37,204 bases of DNA from positions 1 to 37,204 of the forward strand of contig PMOE01000029.1 in assembly GCA_003161575.1 (NCBI GenBank). The letters are read 5' to 3'. The position numbers and the translations under genes were made by a program. Every line of letters begins with the position of its first letter. Within the stretch, counting starts at the first letter, position 1. Positions 31,461 to 37,204 of the stretch are shown here, piece after piece. The notes under the pieces are model-generated. The model had not been told where the DNA came from, did not search any database, and was given only the letters and a program-made list of their open reading frames with translations. This stretch comes from Acidimicrobiaceae bacterium (GTDB lineage: Bacteria > Actinomycetota > Acidimicrobiia > Acidimicrobiales > RAAP-2).

Positions 31461-32710
31461 AGAACCTCCCTGGTGATCTGTGGGAATGCCTCGAAATAGA
31501 AGGAGAATCGGTCGTAGAGATCGTCGGGTTCGAGACCGAAGTCTCCTCGGAGGTCGTAGATGACGCGGCCCTCCTTACTCCGGGGGTTCCCGGCGAGGTA
31601 GCTCGTGAGCTCGGCCCGGCACCGGTCGGTGAACTCGAGGCCGGCGGCGGCGAGGATTTTCGTCGCCATGGCGAGGTCGCCGGCCATGAACTCTCCGAAC
31701 TCGACGTCTACCCGCTGGCTGGTGGGAATGAGGTGCGCGTCACGGACGGCCGCCCGCAGCAGTCGCTCGATACGGTCAACCCAGTAGGCGGCGAGTTCGT
31801 CCGGTTCAATCTGCACTCGGCGGAGGCGGTCACCATAGGCGAGCATGGTAATTGCCGACTGCAGCACGGCGACGGGATCCCGCAGGGTGAAGGCGATGGT
31901 CGCGTCCGGGAACGTCGCCATCAATGGTCCGAGTTGTTCGAGATGCTGCGGCGTCTTCAGGACCCATCGGTTCGGGCCGCGCAGGTAGGTGAATACCTGC
32001 AGTTCCTGCCGCAAGAACGCGTAGTGGACCCGCTGGTCCAGGCCCAGGTAGTGGTCACGCCAAGAAGGAACCCGCGCATGCCACTCGAGGACATAGGAGC
32101 ACAGGTCGAGATCGACCAGTTCGCATTCCTCCTCGATGCTCCATGGTGGACGATCGTGCATCAGCGAGGTCAGTGGGGACACTTTCTGGGTGGTCTCGTA
32201 CGTGGCTAAGCAACGGAGGTAGCGGGGGTCCAGTCCGTCGCGTCCGGGACCGTCGCCGAGGACCGGGGTCGGCTCGACCACTTCCCACCACGGCATCGAG
32301 CGGAACCGGGAATCAGCGGCCAGAAGATTGACCAGGTGTGTCGTGCCCGACCGGGGTAGCCCGACCACAATGACGGGTGGCTCGAGTGGGACATCGCGGG
32401 CCTCGGGGTGCCGGGCCAGGAAGTCCTCGAAGCGCAAGCGCGCCCTGAGCAACCCGAGAAGCCGATCACGCACTATGTACCGACCCAGTCCGGACAGTCC
32501 CGCGTCCGCCTCCACGGCCTCGATCTGCGCCTCGAGCCGTTCGGCCAGCGTGGGGTCGCCGAAGTCAGATAAGCCGGTGTCAGCGCGCGCTTGTGTGATC
32601 AGTTCGTCGCCGTCGAGGTTGACGCTCATCGTGAGCGCCAATTCAAAAAGCGCCTGTTCCGCAGCGTCACGCCGCGGCGAACGCAGATCTTCGATGCGAA
32701 CGTCGTTCAT
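31457..32710 (-). CDS. Sulfotransferase-family protein
   Basis: A 417-residue protein. The 5'-phosphosulfate-binding loop for PAPS is VIVVGLPRSGTTHLVNLLA (residues 113-131). LKTPQHLEQLGPLMATFPDATIAFTLRDPVAVLQSAITM is the 3'-phosphate-binding region with the conserved R-D-P and Ser. The long N-terminal helical region (1-105) and the length place it in the bacterial sulfotransferase group that includes many uncharacterised actinobacterial proteins acting on lipids or sterol-like alcohols. The acceptor is unknown. ATG 32710 is taken over an adjacent TTG at 32713; the ribosome site is weak. It leads a five-gene operon whose second gene may hydrolyse a sulfate ester. Confidence 0.9.
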   Translation of the reverse strand: MNDVRIEDLRSPRRDAAEQALFELALTMSVNLDGDELITQARADTGLSDFGDPTLAERLEAQIEAVEADAGLSGLGRYIVRDRLLGLLRARLRFEDFLARHPEARDVPLEPPVIVVGLPRSGTTHLVNLLAADSRFRSMPWWEVVEPTPVLGDGPGRDGLDPRYLRCLATYETTQKVSPLTSLMHDRPPWSIEEECELVDLDLCSYVLEWHARVPSWRDHYLGLDQRVHYAFLRQELQVFTYLRGPNRWVLKTPQHLEQLGPLMATFPDATIAFTLRDPVAVLQSAITMLAYGDRLRRVQIEPDELAAYWVDRIERLLRAAVRDAHLIPTSQRVDVEFGEFMAGDLAMATKILAAAGLEFTDRCRAELTSYLAGNPRSKEGRVIYDLRGDFGLEPDDLYDRFSFYFEAFPQITREVL

Positions 32711-32890
32711 CAAGGGTGATCCGACGGGCCGGAGCTACTTGTACTGGGATTGTGACCAATGGCCATAGGACTCAGCGTAGGGTCATCAGCCGAGCGAACG
32801 CAGATTGGTCTCCAGAGCATTGTCGCGTCGATAGCGTTAATGTCCGCGGTCGAGGGCATTCGGCGGAGCGAACGACGCAAGGAGTACCCG

Positions 32891-33604
32891 ATGGGGTGGA
32901 AGGCGATTCGGAATGTGCCCCACCGGGCTGGGCTGCGGGTGGGTACGTTTCACAACGACCACCCGTGGGTGGGGCCACTTGTTTTTATCTCGAGCGGTCT
33001 CTACTTCTACGCGCAAATCGCCGTTGCCTGGGTCTTTCAACCGCCCTACAGCTTGGTCGGCAACGCCATCAGTGACCTAGGGAATACGGCTTGCGGACGG
33101 TATGGCGATCACGTCGTCTGTTCACCTCGCCACTGGCTCATGAACGCCGCCTTCATTTTTCTGGGGCTTGTCATGGTTCTGGGCTCAATGCTGATCTACC
33201 ACGAATTCACCGAGAAACCCCGTGCGGAGCGGATCGCCGCATTTGTCGGCTTCGCCTGCATGGCAATCGGCGGCGTGGGCGCCATCCTCGTCGGCGCGTT
33301 TCCAGAAAACACGGTGAGCGGATTGCACGTTGCTGGCGCCGGGTTGGCAATCGGAATCGGCAATGTCGGAATATTCATCTTGGGGGCGGTTCTGAGTTTG
33401 CCCGAGCAGATGCGCAGGTACATGCTGCTCTTCAGCATCGTGTCCATTACGGCGCTGTTCTTGTTCGCCTTCCACAAGTACTTCGGGGTCGGCGCCGGCA
33501 CGATGGAGCGGATCGCGGCCTACCCTGAAACGGTGTGGTTGATCATTTTCGGGCTTTATATCTGGCGCTTCCACCCCAAAGACCATCCCACGGCGGCGAG
33601 CTAG
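32891..33604 (+). CDS. DUF998 family membrane protein
   Basis: A 237-residue integral membrane protein with about six hydrophobic segments. PWVGPLVFISSGLYFYAQIAVAWVFQPPYSLVGNAISDLGNTACG holds the DUF998 signature (YS..GNxISDLG). WLMNAAFIFLGLVMVLGSMLIY, IAAFVGFACMAIGGVGAILVGAFPENTVSGLHVAGAGLAIGIGNVGIFILGAVL and further helices follow. The ISDLG and FPENTVSGLH motifs are typical of the family, whose function is not known. ATG 32891 has AAGGAG about six bases upstream. It is divergent from the sulfotransferase operon, about 180 bases away, and stands alone. Confidence 0.88.
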   Translation: MGWKAIRNVPHRAGLRVGTFHNDHPWVGPLVFISSGLYFYAQIAVAWVFQPPYSLVGNAISDLGNTACGRYGDHVVCSPRHWLMNAAFIFLGLVMVLGSMLIYHEFTEKPRAERIAAFVGFACMAIGGVGAILVGAFPENTVSGLHVAGAGLAIGIGNVGIFILGAVLSLPEQMRRYMLLFSIVSITALFLFAFHKYFGVGAGTMERIAAYPETVWLIIFGLYIWRFHPKDHPTAAS

Positions 33605-33908
33605 CCGGACCACGGGGCCCCACGGTCAGTCCTTTGGGTTAAGACCTCTACTCAGCGCCGAAGTCCACTGTCGTATTCGGCTCTGGGCGGCAGTACCGAG
33701 TCTCGGCCTGTAGTAGAGGGTTAGAAAACCGACTCACTCCCCGGAAACAGATGCTCGGCCTGAAGTAGTCTGTCGGCGTTGCGGACTGACAGGCGGTCAG
33801 TTCGCCATGGCGGAAGATCTGCCCGGGCGTGCAGGACACTCGGGCTAGCGGCGGGTCGCACTCCTGATCGGAAGTTGTCCGAGGTTTTCGCGACCAGGGG
33901 ACTGACAC
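33605..33908. other. Intergenic region upstream of the giant surface-protein gene
   Basis: 304 bases without a gene. It holds a near-perfect direct repeat, CTCGGCCTGTAGTAG and CTCGGCCTGAAGTAG (about 50 bases apart, near 33703 and 33752), and a small hairpin ACTGAC-(5)-GTCAGT (33785-33801). No riboswitch pattern was recognised. Confidence 0.4.
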
Positions 33909-36900
33909 GTGAGAGCTGAGGGCGGACCTCGAACGAAGAAGAGAAGTGCTGGCGGGGCGGGCGGTTCGCGCCGTCGAGTCAGCGCTTGTCGGGTGCTCGG
34001 GTTAGTTGGAATAGCACTGACGGCGAGCGGGGCAACCTTCGCGTTCTCCGCGGTTCCAGCCTTCGGCGAGGGGAGTGCCCAGCTTTACCCCGGTCCCGCC
34101 TCCCCAACGTGCGCGCCAAACGTTCTGGCCCCCTTTCCTGGAATCTCTGGGAGCTGCCGGGCCAACATCGAGTGGCGTACGAGCGCGTATGGCCCCCTGA
34201 CTCCTGGTGGGACAAGAATTCCGCGCCGTGACTTGTTCTACGTCTCCATGACGGCCGGTCAGGTTGTTCTGTTGGGATCCTCGGCTGTAGGGATAATGAA
34301 CGGCCCGAGCGAGGGCGATGCGGTGGTCTACAACCCGGGCGTCATTTCGCGCTTCGACGAGTCGCCCCTTCCTGCGCTCGTCACTTCGGGAGCGGGTGCC
34401 AACGGCTTTTCGTGTGACGCCCAGGCGGCTTCGGCGGGGGCTCCGGCCGGGCAGGGGCAGCTCACGACGCGAACTCAAGAACTCGCTGGGCCCCAAGCGG
34501 TGACCGGTGGGGGGAATCCGACCGGCTACGTCCCCTGCTACTACGTCGCGCCGACGACCGGTCTCTACAACGTCGCCTTTTACGGTCCAAACGGGAACAA
34601 CAACGACGCCGACGGCACCGTTGGCGCGGACGTTGCCTTGACCAGCCCCGCGGACACCAGCGCGGTGCAAGGGTCGTCCACCGCCGCATGGGATATCACA
34701 GTTCGCGACAATCTCACCACGACCACGGACGACAACGGCCTGGTCTTCACCTACGCCTTGGACGGATTTACCGCCAGCAACGGCGCTCCAGTGAGCTCGA
34801 CGGTGTACGCGACCACCCTGGACGGTTATGTCTACAAGACGGACTTCCCTGGGCTCGACCCCAACGGTTTCGTCTTCTACGGCAGTGAGCAGGGATTCTT
34901 GAACCCTGATGGATCGATTCTGGACCACGATGTCTTGGGCACGACGAATTCTGGGCAGCTCACCGCGCTTGCCGCCAATACGAACCTCTCCTCGGTGGAG
35001 TACCCGATCTCGCTCACTCCCTTGCAGCCCTCCGTGTTGCTGGCGTTAGGGATCCCGACAACCCCAGTGGCACCGGGTTTCAGCGCACTGAGCTTTTTGG
35101 GCACCCAGGGGGGGAACACGAGTCTGGTCGCGGCGGGCGGCAACTTCTCCTACACCGGGACAGCCGGCGTCTACCAGATCATCATCAGCCGTGACGGTGT
35201 CAACTTTGATCCCACCAATCCACTCAATCGTGTACTCCGCGGAGTCGGCTACTCCGGTACGAATATCGTCCATTGGGATGGCAACGACAACTCGGGGAAT
35301 CCCATCCCGGTGGGGTCCAATTACATGGTCGAAGGCGAGATCCAAGCCGGCGAATACCACTTCCCAATGATCGACGTCGAGAACGACACGCTCGGCGGCC
35401 CGACCGTCACTCTGGAAAACCCCATTGGTGGCACCTGCCCATTCGGAAACATCAAGTGCACAACCGCCTTCTACGACGACCGTGGTTACGTCGCGACGGG
35501 ACCCGGTGGTGGAGCTGTGGGTCCCGGGATTGTCGGACCTTTCAACGCGAACTCGGTCCTGTGCGGAATCGATCCGCCAACGACCCCGAGCAGTGACCCG
35601 GTGAACGGATTCGACAGTTCGGGCAATCAAAGGGCGTTTGGGCAGAACTCGAATAGCGGCAATGCCAATGTTCCTTGCAATGGCTCCTTCGGGGACGTCA
35701 AGGGCCTCGACACGTGGACATACATTCCCGGTACCGCGGTGAACACAACGTTGAACATCATCGCACCTCCGGGCCCCGCGATCTCACTCGTCAAGTCCGC
35801 CAGCGTGACGGGCTACGCCTTGGGCACCCCCATCACCTACTCCTATCTCGTGACCAACACCGGGGCGACGATCCTCACGAGCGTGGGAGTTGCCGACCCG
35901 ATGACCGGGCTCTCGGCGATCACTTGCCCGAGTTCGACCCTGGCTCCCGGTGCCCTCGAGACCTGCACGGCGACTTACACGGCAACCCAAGCCGACGTCA
36001 ACGCACAGAGCATTTCCAACACTGCGGTCGCCTCTGGCACCCCACCGGTTGGACCCGCCGTCACGGACACGTCTTCGGTGACTATTCAGGCCGGTAACAC
36101 CCCGTCAATAACGATCGTCAAGTCCGCTGCGGTCACCGACGTGAACAGCGACGGCGAGACCGATCTCGGTGACACCATCGCCTGGTCCTACCTCGTGACC
36201 AACACCGGTACGGTCACTCTCACGAGCGTGGGGGTCACCGACCCGACGGCCGGGGCGACGACGTGCCCGAGCCTCAATCTCAGTCCCGGCGCCGCCGAGA
36301 CCTGCACGGCGACCACGGTCCACACCATCACCCAGGCTGACGTCGACGCCGGTGTGGTCAACAACACCGCGACGGCCCAGGGCACCCCGCCCCCTCCGAC
36401 CGGGGAACTGACATCACTCCCGATCAACTCCGGCCCCTCGTCCACGGCGACCCCGGTGAACCAGAGCTCGGGACTCACCATCGTGAAGTCCGCCGCGGTC
36501 ACGGACGTGGACAGTGACGGCAAGACCGACCTCGGTGACACCATCGCCTGGTCCTACCTCGTGACCAACACCGGCACGGTCACCCTCACGGGCGTGGGGG
36601 TGACCGACCCGACGGCCGGGGCGACGACGTGCCCGAGTGTGACATTGGCCCCCGCGGCCTCCGAGACCTGCACGGCGACCACGGCCCACACCATCTCCCA
36701 GGCTGACGTCGACGCCGGTGTGGTCAACAACACCGCGACGGCCCAGGGCTCCCCGCCGGGCGGGCCCCCGATCAGCTCCGGCCCCTCGTCCACGTCCACC
36801 CCAGTGAACCAGTCCCCGATGCTGGCCATCGTGAAGTCCGCCGCGGTCACCGACGTGAACCACAACGGCGTGACCGACCTCGGGGACACCATCGCCTGGT

Positions 36901-37204
36901 CCTACCTCGTGACCAACACCGGCACGGTCACCCTCACGAGCGTGGGGGTGACCGACCCGACGGCCGGGGCGACGACGTGCCCGAGCTCCACCCTGGCTCC
37001 CGGCGCCGCCGAGACCTGCACGGCGACCACGGCCCACACCATCACCCAGGCCGACGTCGACGCCGGTGTGGTCAACAACACCGCGACGGCCCAGGGCACC
37101 CCGCCGGGCGGGACCCCGATCAGCTCCGGCCCCTCGTCCACGTCCACCCCGGTGAACCAGAGTTCGGGACTCACCATCGTGAAGTCCGCCGCGGTCACCG
37201 ACGT
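33909..37204 (+). CDS. Large secreted surface protein with DUF11/DUF7507-like repeats (right end clipped)
   Basis: Open from GTG 33909 (AGGGG eight bases upstream, in-frame TGA just before it) to the window edge: at least 1,098 residues with no stop. A basic N-terminus (residues 1-28) and hydrophobic helix [25 protein letters not shown] (29-53) form a signal sequence. Residues about 55-620 are a Gly/Asn/Thr-rich extracellular region with a FlgD-like [12 protein letters not shown]...[25 protein letters not shown] stretch. From about 627 there are tandem domains, each with [34 protein letters not shown]...[20 protein letters not shown]. Most begin with an EF-hand-like DVNSDGxTDLGDT. Such repeats build stalks of cell-surface adhesins. 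An anchor would lie beyond the window. Confidence 0.88.
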   Translation, partial: MRAEGGPRTKKRSAGGAGGSRRRVSACRVLGLVGIALTASGATFAFSAVPAFGEGSAQLYPGPASPTCAPNVLAPFPGISGSCRANIEWRTSAYGPLTPGGTRIPRRDLFYVSMTAGQVVLLGSSAVGIMNGPSEGDAVVYNPGVISRFDESPLPALVTSGAGANGFSCDAQAASAGAPAGQGQLTTRTQELAGPQAVTGGGNPTGYVPCYYVAPTTGLYNVAFYGPNGNNNDADGTVGADVALTSPADTSAVQGSSTAAWDITVRDNLTTTTDDNGLVFTYALDGFTASNGAPVSSTVYATTLDGYVYKTDFPGLDPNGFVFYGSEQGFLNPDGSILDHDVLGTTNSGQLTALAANTNLSSVEYPISLTPLQPSVLLALGIPTTPVAPGFSALSFLGTQGGNTSLVAAGGNFSYTGTAGVYQIIISRDGVNFDPTNPLNRVLRGVGYSGTNIVHWDGNDNSGNPIPVGSNYMVEGEIQAGEYHFPMIDVENDTLGGPTVTLENPIGGTCPFGNIKCTTAFYDDRGYVATGPGGGAVGPGIVGPFNANSVLCGIDPPTTPSSDPVNGFDSSGNQRAFGQNSNSGNANVPCNGSFGDVKGLDTWTYIPGTAVNTTLNIIAPPGPAISLVKSASVTGYALGTPITYSYLVTNTGATILTSVGVADPMTGLSAITCPSSTLAPGALETCTATYTATQADVNAQSISNTAVASGTPPVGPAVTDTSSVTIQAGNTPSITIVKSAAVTDVNSDGETDLGDTIAWSYLVTNTGTVTLTSVGVTDPTAGATTCPSLNLSPGAAETCTATTVHTITQADVDAGVVNNTATAQGTPPPPTGELTSLPINSGPSSTATPVNQSSGLTIVKSAAVTDVDSDGKTDLGDTIAWSYLVTNTGTVTLTGVGVTDPTAGATTCPSVTLAPAASETCTATTAHTISQADVDAGVVNNTATAQGSPPGGPPISSGPSSTSTPVNQSPMLAIVKSAAVTDVNHNGVTDLGDTIAWSYLVTNTGTVTLTSVGVTDPTAGATTCPSSTLAPGAAETCTATTAHTITQADVDAGVVNNTATAQGTPPGGTPISSGPSSTSTPVNQSSGLTIVKSAAVTD
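35787..37204 (+). repeat. Tandem ~348-bp coding repeats in the surface-protein gene
   Basis: Units begin at 35787 (327 bp, divergent, without the Ca-like motif), 36114 (366 bp), 36480 (348 bp), 36828 (348 bp) and 37176 (clipped). The last three are nearly identical at DNA level over long stretches, for example around 'acggccggggcgacgacgtg'. That indicates recent duplication or ongoing homogenisation. The array continues past the window edge, so the full copy number is unknown. Confidence 0.85.

Noticed and set aside
32704..32722. ATCACCC half-site on the minus strand overlapping the sulfotransferase start.
   Set aside because: Only one arm matches; the opposite arm has about four of seven bases, so I did not add it to the regulon.
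33648..33908. An 86-codon minus-strand frame upstream of the surface-protein gene.
   Set aside because: No ribosome site and no protein-like pattern; the region looks like a promoter and leader space.
35046..37198. Several long minus-strand frames opposite the surface-protein repeats.
   Set aside because: They are repetitive antisense readings of the tandem repeats; the plus-strand frame is continuously open with a signal sequence and known repeat domains.

Overview
The window reads as chromosomal DNA of a high-GC Gram-positive bacterium, phylum Actinomycetota. The evidence is uniformly GC-rich coding sequence, several families that are mostly actinobacterial (GAP/Sap-like exporter, DUF2252, DUF6325, SHOCT, DUF998), and near-leaderless promoters. 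A deep-branching class such as Acidimicrobiia is possible, but this is inference only.

Layout. (1) 1-9050: a clipped gene end; a secreted seven-repeat protein; a translationally coupled ArsR / SRPBCC / RibD-C operon; an alpha/beta hydrolase; an aspartyl-tRNA synthetase preceded by a T-box-like leader; and GNAT, methyltransferase and YdeI-like genes. A ~63-75 bp intergenic repeat occurs three times here. (2) 9050-12310: an FAD-dependent aromatic hydroxylase and a hipBA-type toxin-antitoxin pair with an AT-rich promoter region. (3) 13.0-25.2 kb: the most interesting part. It holds a large MalT-like LuxR regulator, a sulfatase-maturing radical SAM enzyme, a Cys-type sulfatase with a small coupled partner gene, an aquaporin, a Sap-like (sulfolipid-addressing family) membrane protein, a DUF2252 protein, two SHOCT proteins and a DUF6325 protein. 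Five copies of one palindrome, RTCACCC-N5-GGGTGAY (one has a single mismatch), lie in the intergenic spaces of this block. I saw none elsewhere in the window. I propose one regulon, with the LuxR protein as first candidate regulator. (4) 25.7-27.9 kb: a membrane protein and a second ArsR / SRPBCC module. (5) 27.97-32.7 kb: a tightly overlapping five-gene minus-strand operon: sulfotransferase, alkylsulfatase-like metallo-beta-lactamase, SDR, VOC protein and zinc alcohol dehydrogenase. (6) 32.9 kb to the end: a DUF998 membrane protein and a very large secreted repeat protein that runs off the right edge.

Sulfate-ester chemistry recurs: a maturase plus sulfatase, a Sap-family exporter, and a sulfotransferase beside an alkylsulfatase-like hydrolase. 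The two ArsR modules share an architecture in which a good sigma-70-type promoter ends almost at the start codon and an inverted repeat covers the -10 box, which suggests autorepression. No tRNA, rRNA, CRISPR array, transposase or integrase was seen.
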